Shown piece after piece: positions 8,981 through 18,602 of a stretch of 38,219 nt of DNA; within the stretch, counting starts at the first letter, position 1; each line of letters starts with the position of its first letter. The stretch covers positions 122,250 to 160,468 of the forward strand of contig SZWC01003868.1 in assembly GCA_023375785.1 (NCBI GenBank), given 5' to 3'. Origin of the DNA: Penium margaritaceum. Lineage: Eukaryota; Streptophyta; Zygnematophyceae; Desmidiales; Peniaceae. The translations under genes were made by a program, and so were the position numbers. Below the pieces are notes generated by a model. The model was not told the DNA's origin. It saw nothing but the letters and a program-made list of their open reading frames with translations, and did not search any database.

Positions 8981-9618
8981 TGTGATGTGAGCCCTCTCCG
9001 TCTATTTGTATAGGTTACCGTGACCACTCGGCCATGCCCATGCTTGTGCAGATCCCTGATGCAGATCGAGCTGGCATCAGAGCATCGACAGGTGATCAAC
9101 CCATCCAAGAGCAGCGAAGAGAAAAGTGCCACAGTGTCCCGGCTGCTAGGGCACTCTGCAGATTTCTTGCAGTGCTTAGAGTTTTCTCGATGGGCTGGAT
9201 TTTGAGCACAATCTGCATGTTTTGCATTTTATATCCATCAATCAATGCCACACATATTTATGTGACCTGTTGTAGCATCTGGCGAGAGATTCTGAATGTC
9301 AAGGTTCAGACGGTGTTATGTTTGGATGCCTGTGCGCAGAGTTACAACCAAAATAACGGTTTTGGGCCGTATTTAAGAAAAACCAACACTGCCGAGTGCG
9401 TCACCCCCCGTGCGCTGTGGTAGGTATTTATTCTGTGCGCTTGGTAATGTCGTGTCTCTCTGCACCACTAAGTTTTTGGAGCTTATGAGACTTTGCGCCT
9501 CCCCTTAGCCTAACCCTTGATGTTTTCTGTACTTGCTTACTTGCTAGTGTGTCAGTTGATTGGACAGCATCCCCACTTCAGCGGCAGTAAGGCTAGAGAG
9601 CTTCCTAGCAGTTTCTCA
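8981..9618 (+). repeat. Copia A 5' LTR
   Basis: It begins TGTGATGTGAGCCC and ends CAGTTTCTCA. It aligns along its length with 15945-16615, including CTGACCACTCGG-like, TGCTAGGGCACT and GACGGTGTT blocks. A TATTTAA at about 9371 could be the TATA box; Copia B has TATTTA at a comparable place in its LTR. Confidence 0.92.
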
Positions 9619-9633
9619 TTTTACAAGAGTGAC
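9619..9633 (+). promoter_or_regulatory. Copia A degenerate primer-binding site
   Basis: TTTTACAAGAGTG directly follows the LTR and matches TGGTATCAGAGCG of Copia B at 8 of 13 positions. The site is where initiator tRNA-Met would prime minus-strand synthesis; in this form it has decayed. Confidence 0.7.
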
Positions 9634-10660
9634 AAGACCTTTCTCGTAAATTTGTGTAGTACAGATGCAGCACCAGTAGCAGCTGTGAGAGTCACTGCAA
9701 GAGCCGTATCTTGGAAGTCACACCCGTCGGAGCACACATCGGCAACAGAGATGTCGTCCCAATGTCAGCATCAGTGGCGTCACCACACAACCGCTATATT
9801 GGACGATAACATAAGTAGTGGCGGCATGAGTTACCGCCACCACTATAGCAACAACAGCAGCCACATCGAGCGGTACCGGTATTGCCGGGTAGAAGCAGCA
9901 GCTTTTCTGGCTAGAACCAGGGATACAACAAAAAAGGGAGAAGCAGCTCGTAGCAGAAGCTTGCGGTGGCGGCTGCAAGCAGTGGTAGCGAACAGCGGCA
10001 GCAGCAATAACATCATGCAGTAGCAATGGCAGCAGGAGCCGTGAGTAGCAACAACAGCGTAGCGACAATAACAGAGGTGGCAGGAGTACAACAGCGACTT
10101 TGTAGTTCTTGCAACACCAGCAGCAACAACAGCAGCTACAGTAGCACTACACCAGCAACAGATGCGACAGCTACGCAGCAGTAACAACAGCGGTTGTAGC
10201 AGCAGCAATGCTCTGGTAGTAGCAGTCGCAACTACTGCCTTGTACTATATAGAAGCTATGTAGCATTGCTGCGTCACACTGGTATGCAACTACTGTGAAG
10301 TTATGCAGCAATGCAGCGGTTGTGTAGCACCTATGTAGCCAGAACCAGGGCATGACGATGTCACCATCCCTCCTTGTTCACGGGACAAAAAAAGGGAGTT
10401 AACTTCAAAAGTGCAAGTTAGGCTAGCGTTGTGTATACCGACGTTTTCCACACCGACATCATTTCCGCTGACATCATCATCAGCTGTGTTGACATCAATA
10501 TTTTTAAGGTCAAAATGCCATTTTGTGCCAACGTTTCAAATCCTCAAGAAATATTGTCGGTTTCTTGTTCATACAACTTTCCCATTCAAACTCATACAGA
10601 GTGACCCAATTCTACCGGTTCGTGAGAGAGGCAAAGACCTGGCAGACCCTTCTTTCCTCT
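9634..10660 (+). repeat. Copia A leader rich in CAG/CAA-type triplets
   Basis: From about 9660 to 10340 the sequence is dominated by AGC/CAG/CAA/GTAGC-type triplets, with no consistent frame. Copia B has an equivalent but more GC-rich stretch at the same position between primer site and Gag. About 10340-10660 is ordinary sequence. The ORFs read through this leader are low-complexity and are not counted as genes. Confidence 0.8.
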
Positions 10661-10662
10661 TT

Positions 10663-11865
10663 CTCATGAGCCCAAGGTCTCAGGCACTCACAAGTGACGC
10701 GCTTCGTCCGTCGCAGGATGAGATGCACCACCAGCGACTGTATCAAATCGACGCGCTACAGGAGATTGTGGACTTACTAAGAAGATGTTCAGGAGCCTCA
10801 TAGCAGACATCAAGAGGAGCCCATGGAGGTGCATCACCTTTTCAGTTGTTTACACTTACCAGTCCACCACCTTCTCACCATGAGTAGCAGCCATAACATT
10901 CAGCGATGTTCACTTTTGGTGATGTTTCCCTCACTAGTGGTGTCCCTGTACCTTTTCCTCCATCTCCCGAGCCTGAGGTCGCCCTCCCTGCGGAGCAGCA
11001 ACCGAAGAACTTTGAGATACCTCTACCTCACTACAACATGGACAAGGACTTTGAGTGCTGGAAGACACTGTTTCATATGTGGGCCGACTCTGAGGGTGTC
11101 GGGCCCTACTACCATAGCCGGTACCAAACACGGAACGCTCATTAGGTCCAGACAACAGCAAGAGTGATGCAAAGTCTTCTGTATGCCATGCCACAGGAGA
11201 CCGTTGTCGACTTCTGCCCCTTCCTTAGTGAGACGGGACCTGGACTAGAGCAGGTCCACGCCAAAGTTGGTAGCTGGCCCTGACACTGGTTTCTGCAAAG
11301 ACCCAGGCCACGAGGGTCGACTCGCCTGCGTGAGTTCCAATCCCTCCACCAGGGTCCTACATAGCTCGCGGCTGACTACTAGAGACATGCCATATGCCTT
11401 TATATGCGCCTTGGGACTCATGGGGGGATGCAGTTGTGGACCCTTGACACCATCATGATGGGGATGCATCTGGACCACGTGAAGTTCTTCACAGGCTTCG
11501 ACCGAGTGGCCCTCTCTGAGATGTCTCAGTCACTGCAACATCTTCCTAGGGCTCATCGCTACTATATCCAGGAAACATCAGCTCATGAAGCCGCTGTCTT
11601 CCATCACGAGAGTCTGCTTATTATAGTAGTAACTGTGACTCCTCCGACGCCTTTGTCCCAGTTTACGATCCTCACCACCACCGCTTCCTCCTTATCACCC
11701 TTTATCCCAAGCGACCAGAATCAAGGTACCATAGTGACCGCATAGGGGAAGAAGGAAAAACGGAAACATAGAAAGGGACAAAAGTAGCCGTAGCAGCAAC
11801 AGAGACTAGCGAACAATAGTAGTAAATGTTTTCCACTACTAAAACAACACGAGTACTCACTTGTA
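10663..11865 (+). pseudogene. Copia A Gag, broken
   Basis: Gag forms the particle that packages element RNA. The first piece (10663-10803) ends in a Leu-rich, coiled-coil-like stretch (QIDALQEIVDLLRR). The piece at 10906-11145 aligns closely to Copia B Gag, including GVGPYYHSRYQ against GVWPYYHSRYQ, and ends at a stop. The piece at 11404-11745 aligns with Copia B from the TIMLGL segment to the HRERL segment. A ruined zinc knuckle lies at 11827-11865: the first Cys and the His remain at the same spacing as in Copia B, while the second and last Cys are lost. At least three frame breaks separate the pieces. Confidence 0.85.
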
Positions 11866-12211
11866 TACGGAGTGTGAGAAACCCCTTGGCTGGACCAGGA
11901 TCATGTGTGGCCTCCAGGTGGTGCACACACAGTGCATGTCTTCAGACGATACACGGGCGCATCACGTAGTGACCAACAACCTTTGTCACTTCCCCAGGTG
12001 GCAGCAGTGATTGGGACCCCTGAGATCGTGCAATTGTGGAGCTTTTCCGACTGTTGGCACTACGTACTCAGGGAGGTGTGAGTATGTTTTCACAGTTGGG
12101 TGGTCAATAGACAACTTGTCTTATTATGTTCGTTTCCCGTAATGATGCTTGTGGGAGAGCTGAGTCGGCTTGTGACGAGGATGGACCTGAAAAAACTGAC
12201 AAGTTTGACGA

Positions 12212-12870
12212 GTGACAGGTTTGTGTTTTTTATCTACAGAGAATCCAGCAGAGGCAGAGTGCTCTGTTGCCTGTTTCTCTGTGTCGATAACAGGTTGTGA
12301 GGCGAGTGGCACTTTGATCATTGACTCCGGAGACACCCATCACATGACCAATTGTCATAGTGACGTTGTGGTGCTCGGTCTCGTTGCATCAATTCACTCC
12401 GTTTGCACAGGGTCTTGTCATTCATTTCCTTTCCACGGTGTAGGGGTGGTGCATTTGGATGGTCCGTCCAGCCCCCTGTACACTTTTTATGCGCTCTTTG
12501 TCCCTGCTCTCCAGATCAGCCCGCTCTTTGTTCGTGCTTGCACCAGGATGGGTCTAACTACTGAGCACTAACTGACTCTGCCACTGTAACTACTCTTGAC
12601 ACTTGTGATGTCGTTCTTCGGGCCTCAGTTGTCGATGATCTGTATCGTGTGTTCTGTTGCACTTCCTTTGCCTCCTCCTCTTCCTCTGCGTCTACACATG
12701 TTTTTGTCACTGGTATTCTCTCTCTATATTACCACCGTTTTTTGCATTTCCGCCTTTGCCATTTGAGCTCTGACAATATGTCCAAGGCCGTTTTGACTCA
12801 ACTAGCCCTCGGTCTTGACACAAATTCTGTTGAGAAATTGTCCAACGCTAACTCTGTCTTTTGCGCTTAG
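12212..12870 (+). pseudogene. Copia A protease and Gag-pre-integrase domain, broken
   Basis: The frame 12212-12571 carries the copia aspartic protease: the active site IIDSGDTHHMT (Asp codon at 12323), the glycine-rich HGVGVVHL strand and the FVPALQISPLFVRA end that aligns with FVPDLELSLLSVRA in Copia B. Protease would cut the polyprotein. After a stop, 12649-12870 carries the start of the zinc-binding pre-integrase domain (HRFLHFRLCHLSSDN), keeping the two His but ending at a TAG before the Cys pair is complete. Confidence 0.88.
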
Positions 12871-12876
12871 GATAGG

Positions 12877-13640
12877 ATGCACCATTGTACTTATCCTAAG
12901 TCCACTTTGCGAGCACTATGTTCGCTTGAGTCGGTCCTCTTAGACCTTTTGGGTCCTCTCCCTATCGAGTCTCTCTCAGATCGGGGGCGATGTGTCCTCA
13001 CCCTAACTGATGACTTTACCTGGATGAGGTGGGTCTACAGCCTCTGCCACAAGAGCGATGCTTTCCTAGCAATCCGCATGTGGTTGGTGATGGCTGAGCG
13101 CCAGTCTTTTCAGACCCTTCACACGATTTGCTCAGATTGTGGTGGTGAGTTCTTAGACGATATGGACACCTTCATTGGTGAGGGCGGTATTTTTTCAATT
13201 GCTCTCCATCCCTGTTACGCCATACCACAACAGTGTGTCTGAGCCCTGGGACCGTACCGTCGAGGATGTGTTCCGTGCAATGCGGTCTAAGTGTTGTCTT
13301 CAAGATTCCTTTGCCTTTGAAGAATTTTCCTACATGTCGTGGGTCTAGAAATGCTTCTTGCACGGTCCTCTTCCGGACCATGTCACGCCGTTCGAGCTGT
13401 GGTTTGGCAATCGTGCTAACCTCTGTAATGCTCGCGTTCGAGGATCTCTAGTCTGTATCTAGTACGCCTAGGACTAGCAAGGGTCCAAGGTCTCACCTCG
13501 ATGTCGCATGTGTGCCTTCCTTGCGTTTCTCCACGATCGAAGGCCTGGTGCTTCTGGGGCCCCGCTCGTCACCTCAGCGTCGAGTCTGAAGACACTCTCT
13601 TCTTTTAGGTTCTCACCTCGACCTATCTAGCATTTTATTG
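12877..13640 (+). pseudogene. Copia A integrase, broken
   Basis: Integrase inserts element cDNA into the host genome. The first frame (12877-13242) has the first catalytic Asp (LLDLLGPLP), the conserved LTLTDDFTWMRWVYSL block and the second Asp (CSDCGGEF). A frameshift near 13240 moves the remainder to another frame, where VSEPWDRTVEDVFRAMR holds the catalytic Glu. The following HGPLPDHVTPFELWFGNR and QGSKVSPRCRMCAFL segments match the C-terminal part of Copia B integrase, with further stops. All three catalytic residues survive but in separate frames. Confidence 0.88.
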
Positions 13641-13682
13641 CTGGACGCCAACCACATTCTCACCTATGTGGATTGTTAGGGG

Positions 13683-14153
13683 ATGGGGGATTCTAGACCT
13701 GCGGATGCATATGTCTCAACCTCCTCACCTGTGGTCTGGGCTCTGGCTGATGGAAATCCAACCATTATGGGTGTTGGTATAGTGGGCTCGTTGGCTTCTT
13801 CTGGCACACCTACTTCCATGCCAATGTTAGTTCCAACTGCTACGCCCGCTACCGTGCTAGTGTCAGTCCCTTCTGGAAAACCTACTCCTATGCCAGTGTC
13901 AGATCCTTCTGGCACACTTGTCCCTGTGCAAGTGCTGGTCCTCTCTGGCACAGCTACTTCTGTGCCTATGCAGGTTTTCCCTTGCAGACCTTGTGTCATG
14001 CCTTTGGAAGTCTCCCATGTCACACCTGGTCCTCTGTCTACACCTACTTCACCGCCGCATGAGCTAGTACCTCTTGATGATTGTCCCACATCCTCTCTCC
14101 TTTCTTGCGAGCGTGTAGTCCTTGCGGCTGTGGACCAGCCGGTTGCTACATAG
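13683..14153 (+). pseudogene. Copia A integrase-RT linker
   Basis: This is an open frame of 156 codons with Pro, Ser, Thr and Val making up much of it. It contains several degenerate repeats built on PSGTP(T/L)xxMPVxV. It sits between integrase and RT, where Copia B has a Pro/Ser/Ala-rich linker (residues about 860-1040 of its polyprotein). Such linkers vary freely in copia elements. Its openness may only reflect a base composition poor in stops. Confidence 0.75.
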
Positions 14154-14376
14154 CCAGAGGTGAGCACCTCAGGGCTATTTCCAAGAGCCCGGTGGTCGTC
14201 TTTAGCCACTAGCCTCAAGGGCTCTACGGACAGCCAATTTGGCACCCAGACGTCCCACTTGTAGTGTTTGGAGTGGCGAGCCTAGCACAAAGGTCCTTCG
14301 CCTGAGTGTCTAAGCAGACTACAGTGAGGTGCACAAAACGTATTTTGTCGGTCATGAGTTAGTCTCCTAAGAGTTC

Positions 14377-15300
14377 TTGGTTGCTTGCGATGTCGCAGTC
14401 AACCTTGTCGTGGTCAGATTGATTCCAGAGGCGTGTAATTTAGCCACCCAAAGCTCTCCCTCGATGATGCTTGATCCAGGCACATTAAAGGAGGCACTAT
14501 CGGCCCATATCACAGAGTTGTGGCGTGTTGCTTGTGAGGATGAGCTAGGAGCCAGCCGTTAGCACGGTCTCTATGAGCTTGTTGACCTCCCGCTTTGGCG
14601 GGAGGCTGTATAGGCCAAGTGGGTCTTTTGCAAGAAGCAGAAGCGCGCGGGTGCACTGGATGGCTACGAGCCTCGTATGATGGCCAAGATATCTTCACAT
14701 GTTGAAAAGTTCTTGCGCTTGTGTTAGGCCTTGTACGGCTTGAAATAGTCACCGAGGTGCTAGAACCAAGAGATCATCGACACAATGACACGTGTCGGTT
14801 ACGTGCAGAGTGATGCAGACCTGTCCCTCTTTCACAGACGGGTAGCTGAGGGCTTCACCACCATCCTGGTCAACATTTATAACCTCCTTACCACGGTTCC
14901 TTTGATGGAGGAAGTGAAGGAGGCCAAGGCAGTCCTTCAGGCTACCTATGGGATGGAGGACCTTGATCGTGCAGCAGTTTTTCCTCGGGATGGAGATCGT
15001 GCGTGATCGTCAGCCACGGATACTCTTGCTGAATCAGGCACGTTGTGCCCGCGTGGTGGGGGAGTAGTTTTCTGACCTACTTGCTGCAATTCCCATAGCC
15101 TCCACCTCCATCACACCTCATGGGTAGGATACCCTAAATGTGGGTGATCTAGCACAGCTAGGGGAGACAGTGAACGTGACCCTTTACTTATGCTTGATTG
15201 GCTCTCTAATGTACTTGGACACAACCACACGATTCCAAATTTCTTTGTCAATCTCCTTGCATAGTTCTCACCTTGTCCTCAGGGGAGAGCCCTTCATACG
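14377..15300 (+). pseudogene. Copia A reverse transcriptase, core deleted
   Basis: The RT start matches Copia B (WRVACEDELGA, then ELVDLP and AKWVFCKK, with stops between). After about 14700 the frame jumps to ALYGLK (near 14730), so the segment that holds YTDTFVPVR and QMDVSNAFLHG in Copia B is missing, about 200 bp. In the rest, GYVQSDADLSLF is preserved but the active site YVDDLL has become NIYNLL, so both catalytic Asp are lost. Two TAG codons at 14746 and 14761 stand where Copia B has CAG (Gln) and TGG (Trp). The SLMYLxTTTR motif is still readable near 15210. Confidence 0.9.
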
Positions 15301-15359
15301 GTCATTTGAGTAATGCGGTATGTGTTTTCTACATCGTACATTAGACTCTGCTTTTGATG

Positions 15360-15850
15360 GCAGCATTTGGTAGCAACCAACAATTACACAGACAGTGACT
15401 GGGCATGGAGCCTTGATGGACGCAGTCGGACAGGCTAGGTGTTCTTGCTGGATGACACGGTTGTTTCGTGACGTGGTAGCAAGCAGGACTGCATCATACA
15501 TAGCTCATCAGAGGCTGATTATGTTGTGCTGGGGGCTAGGGCTTCTGAGACCGTGTGGCTGCAGTGTCTGTTCTATGGTTTGCGTTAGTCTGTGCCTTGT
15601 ATTGTTCTACGCTGTGACATCCAGATTACGCTTGCCATCACAAAGAACTCTGGTGTGTCTCATGCACATATGAAGTACATTACTGTTGGGCATCAATTTA
15701 TTCACAATCTTGTGGAGCAACATGTGACCTCCGTCATGCAGGTCGGTACAGACATGCGACGGGCTGACTTCTTGACTTAGGCATTGGCACACAAAAAGTT
15801 CATGGTGGCCATTTGTCCTCTTGGGCTTCGCCCTCTGCCTGAGGGTGGTT
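15360..15850 (+). pseudogene. Copia A RNase H, broken
   Basis: RNase H removes the RNA strand during cDNA synthesis. The frame shows YTDSDWAWSLDGRSRTG, SSSEADYVVLGA and a C-terminal VGHQFIHNLVEQHV...RADFLT segment typical of the end of copia pol. Stops interrupt it at several points, and a TAG at 15778 replaces the usual Lys after DFLT. This element keeps the C-terminal part of RNase H that is missing from Copia B and Copia C. Confidence 0.9.
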
Positions 15851-15929
15851 GAGAGTGGGTTGTGTACATATTAACACACAGTGCACACTTTTTTTAGAAC
15901 TGCACATATATAGACATGCGTACCACCAG

Positions 15930-16615
15930 GTCATGGGGGAGTTTTGTGATGTGAGCCGTCTCTATCTATTTGCACAGCTTACCCTGACCACTCGGCATTG
16001 TCCATACTCATGTAGATCTCTTATGCGGACCCAATTGACACTGGAGCACCGACGGGTGGTGACCCCATCCACGAGTAGGTGCCAGACAGCTGCCACAATG
16101 TCCTGGCTGCTTGCTAGGGCACTTTGCAGAATTTCTGTAGTCCGTAAAGATTTTTTGTTAGAAGGTCTTTTGAGCCCAATTTACATATTTTCTGTCCACC
16201 ACATATTTTATGTTTCATATTTTTTGTCCACCAGTCATTGCCGAACCTATTCATGTGATCTGTCGGAGCATCTGGCTTGAGATTCTGTACGTCTAGGTTC
16301 AGACGGTGTTGTGTTTAGATGCCTCTGTGTAGAGTTACAACTAGATCAATGATTTCAAGCCAGTTTTAGGACAAACTGATACTGCCGTGTGCGTCACCCG
16401 CCGTGCGCCCCGACAGGTTTTTTATATTGTGTGCTCATCAGTTATCATTTCATACTGCATTACTAAGCTATAGGAGCTTATGAGAACTATTGTCCGTCTC
16501 CCTGGCCTGACCGTTTTTGTTTCTTGCACATTCTTGCTTGCTAGTGCATTACTTGACTTAACAGTGTCGTTATGTCAGCCGTGTCAAGGCTAGGAATCTT
16601 CCTAGCAGTTTCTCA
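15930..16615 (+). repeat. Copia A polypurine tract and 3' LTR
   Basis: A short G-rich tract (GGGGGAG, about 15935-15941) precedes the LTR, which starts TGTGATGTGAGCC at 15945 and ends CAGTTTCTCA at 16615. At 671 bp it is slightly longer than the 5' LTR (638 bp), with many substitutions and small indels between them. Confidence 0.9.
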
Positions 16616-16678
16616 CTTTTGTTGTCGAAATCCCCCTCGTGTCCCCCCTCTCACCTCTTGATGCTATTGCGATCCTCT

Positions 16679-16770
16679 ATCACGACGATCGTGATGGAGG
16701 GCCGTGATCTAGCACTGCGTGTCCGTTTCTATCATGCTCAAGTAACGACATGAGTTACTATTTGAGCATG
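16679..16770. repeat. Two adjacent hairpins
   Basis: ATCACGA and TCGTGAT flank 3 nt at 16679-16695. CATGCTCAAGTAAC (16733-16746) pairs with 16754-16770, with a 3-nt bulge and a 7-nt loop. They lie just after the 3' LTR of Copia A and before the 30-bp minisatellite. Confidence 0.8.
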
Positions 16771-16790
16771 GTGAAAAAAGGTGGGTGGGT

Positions 16791-16940
16791 GGGGCTTATT
16801 ATTGCCGAATAGGGACAGATGGGGCTTATTCTTTGGAGGCAGGAAGGACTGGGGCTTATTCTTTGAATTCAGGGACGAAGGGGGCTTATTGTTCCGTGTT
16901 AAGGATGGATGGGACTTATTGTTCCAAGGTCAATGTATAT
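16791..16940 (+). repeat. 30-bp minisatellite, five units
   Basis: Five tandem 30-bp units, each beginning GGGGCTTATT or GGGACTTATT, with diverged second halves. Since 30 is a multiple of three, one frame reads as 10-residue repeats (WGLFFxxRxD-like) within an open frame of 16781-17011. I see no protein family in it. The repeat may be non-coding. Confidence 0.92.
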
Positions 16941-17135
16941 GGGGGTCATGCATTACACGACAGGGGGCAATCAGAATCTTCATCGTTCTATCTTTGTGCA
17001 GGCAAAAATAAACAGCATCACGTCAACATGTCTATGTTGCATGCCATGTGATGTCGACATGCTGCCATTCGGGAAATAAGAGGGTTATATCATTTTTCTA
17101 GACCTTAAACTCGTATTCATGTAGAAGGGGTTGTT

Positions 17136-17255
17136 GAGGCTTTTTCTTATAAGGCATGCGCATATGGGGCTTCTTGTTCCTCGGTAGGGGTGAATAGTGT
17201 TTATTCATTCGAGGTAGGAGGGAATGAGTTTTTTTTCTACAAAGAGAGGGGTGTA
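17136..17255 (+). repeat. Diverged block of the same 30-bp repeat
   Basis: Four further 30-bp steps start at 17136, 17166, 17196 and 17226. The unit at 17166 keeps GGGGCTTCTT; the others have GAGGCTTTTT, AGTGTTTATT and GAGTTTTTTT. The register is preserved but the sequence is much more worn than in 16791-16940. The gap between the blocks (195 bp) is 6.5 units. Confidence 0.7.
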
Positions 17256-18009
17256 CAGTGTTTCCATCTTTTGTTTATAACATCCTAAAACACACAAGGA
17301 CAAACTTATTTGAGGAGTCGTGTTTGTACCGTGCATGCACCGTATATGACGTATAGGCGAGTGTCCGAGCATCGATATTGTCATGAAATTAAATGCTAGA
17401 AACATGGCGAGTTTTTACCTAGTTCTTGATGTATGCTTCCTATGGTCGCGGATTGTGCATGGATAGCGGGTGGGTACGCTGAGGTGACTTGGTTCACTGG
17501 AAGGCACAGGAGAGGCATTAGTATTGATTCATCCACGAGAAATGGAAACGCCAGTGATACAGGTCCATCAATGGTCAGCATCACCGACAAGAAAACTTGT
17601 CCCGCTCCACTTCATGCGATCTCCCAAACCGAAGGTACTCGAGGCATGACCGATGACTATTTTCCGTCAAACCAACGATGCACATCGGGATATTGCTAAG
17701 GTTTTGAATTTTCATCATAATCCCAAGGTTCCATCTACATGGAACGAAACAACGATGTATATCGCGTACTCAAAATAACCATTTGAATCACTTGAGACTT
17801 CAGCATTATTACCCTTGTCTGAGGGATTTTGTACACAGAGAATGAATAAAAAATGACTGGGTACCGTCGGCATCATAAGTGGTCACGTGTTACAACTTCG
17901 CTCCAACATGCTTTCGAGAGGACTCGACGAGCTACGGACAAAAAAATTTCTCATACTAAGAGGCTGAAGGAGGTGCTAGAAAGCAGGGAAAAGAAGTAGA
18001 GGAACAGAG
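17256..18009. other. Unassigned stretch left of chromovirus A
   Basis: Short ORFs only (longest 88 codons at 17433-17699), without a recognisable motif. Chromovirus A should have Gag and protease about here, but I could not see either. Just before the RT a basic, helix-like segment (HAFERTRRATDKK, near 17907) may be the end of the preceding spacer. Confidence 0.4.
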
Positions 18010-18602
18010 CTGTTAGTAGGTATCAATGGAGTGTTAGAAAGCTATGCTGAAATGTTTCCTACTGAGCTGCCAAATGGCTTACCACCAAAGCGGGATATTA
18101 ACCACAAAATTGAGCTGGTTCTAAAAGCAACTCCAATGGTGTGTGCTGCTCATTGCACGTGCCGGTAGAGCTCAAGAAGCAGCTGGAGGAGCTCACAAAG
18201 CAGTGATTGATTAGATCGTCGGTGTCACAAAATACTGCACCAGTCCTCTTTGTGAAAAAAAAAGACAGGAGATTTTCAAATGTGTGTGGACTATTGGAAA
18301 CTAAACAACGTAACAATCAAGAATCTGTGCCCATTGCCGAGGGTCGAGGCGTTGTTTGACGAGCTGAGAGGAATGTAGTATTTCAGAAGGATCGAATCAC
18401 ACTCAGGGTACCATCAGATTCGGATTGCGGAGCAAGATGTGGAAAAGATGGTGTTTTGGATGCAATACGACCATTTCGAGTAACTCTTAATATTGTTTGA
18501 GCTGACAAACGCTCCTAAAATGTTCACGAGTATCATGAATAGGATTTTCAACCTCACTTGGACCAGTTCGTGGTGGTGTTCCTCGACAACATCCTCATTT
18601 GA
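18010..18602 (+). pseudogene. Chromovirus A reverse transcriptase, broken
   Basis: The RT start reads LPNGLPPKRDINHKIELV, a chromovirus signature. A frame change follows, giving PVELKKQLEELTKQ and TAPVLFVKKK. The first frame then resumes after the A-run near 18260 with MCVDYWKLNNVTIKNLCPLP and HSGYHQIRIAEQDV. The active site (expected YLDDIL) reads FLDNIL at 18579-18590, so the second catalytic Asp is Asn. It ends at TGA 18600. The A-run is a likely site for the frameshift. Confidence 0.92.

Larger units (their letters stand above)
8981..16615 (+). mobile_element. Copia A: full-length, dead Ty1/copia element
   Basis: Two related LTRs bound an internal region with a degenerate primer site, a repeat-rich leader, and Gag, protease, integrase, reverse transcriptase and RNase H remnants in the copia order (integrase before RT). 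Every domain aligns to Copia B at 21741-28231, so the two are one family. Stops, frameshifts and loss of the RT core show it is dead. The LTRs differ at roughly 10 of the first 60 positions by eye, so the insertion is old. No target-site duplication matches: the 5 bp before the element are TCTGT and after it CTTTT. Confidence 0.95.

Noticed and set aside
9517..10023. 168-codon + strand ORF over the Copia A LTR and leader
   Set aside because: It crosses the LTR end and primer site and runs into low-complexity repeat; no domain.
8981..16615. A target-site duplication for Copia A
   Set aside because: The 5-bp flanks (TCTGT and CTTTT) do not match, and shifting the ends by a few bases did not help.
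16791..17255. CRISPR-like array
   Set aside because: The units are contiguous 30-bp tandem repeats without unique spacers, in a plant-type nuclear context.
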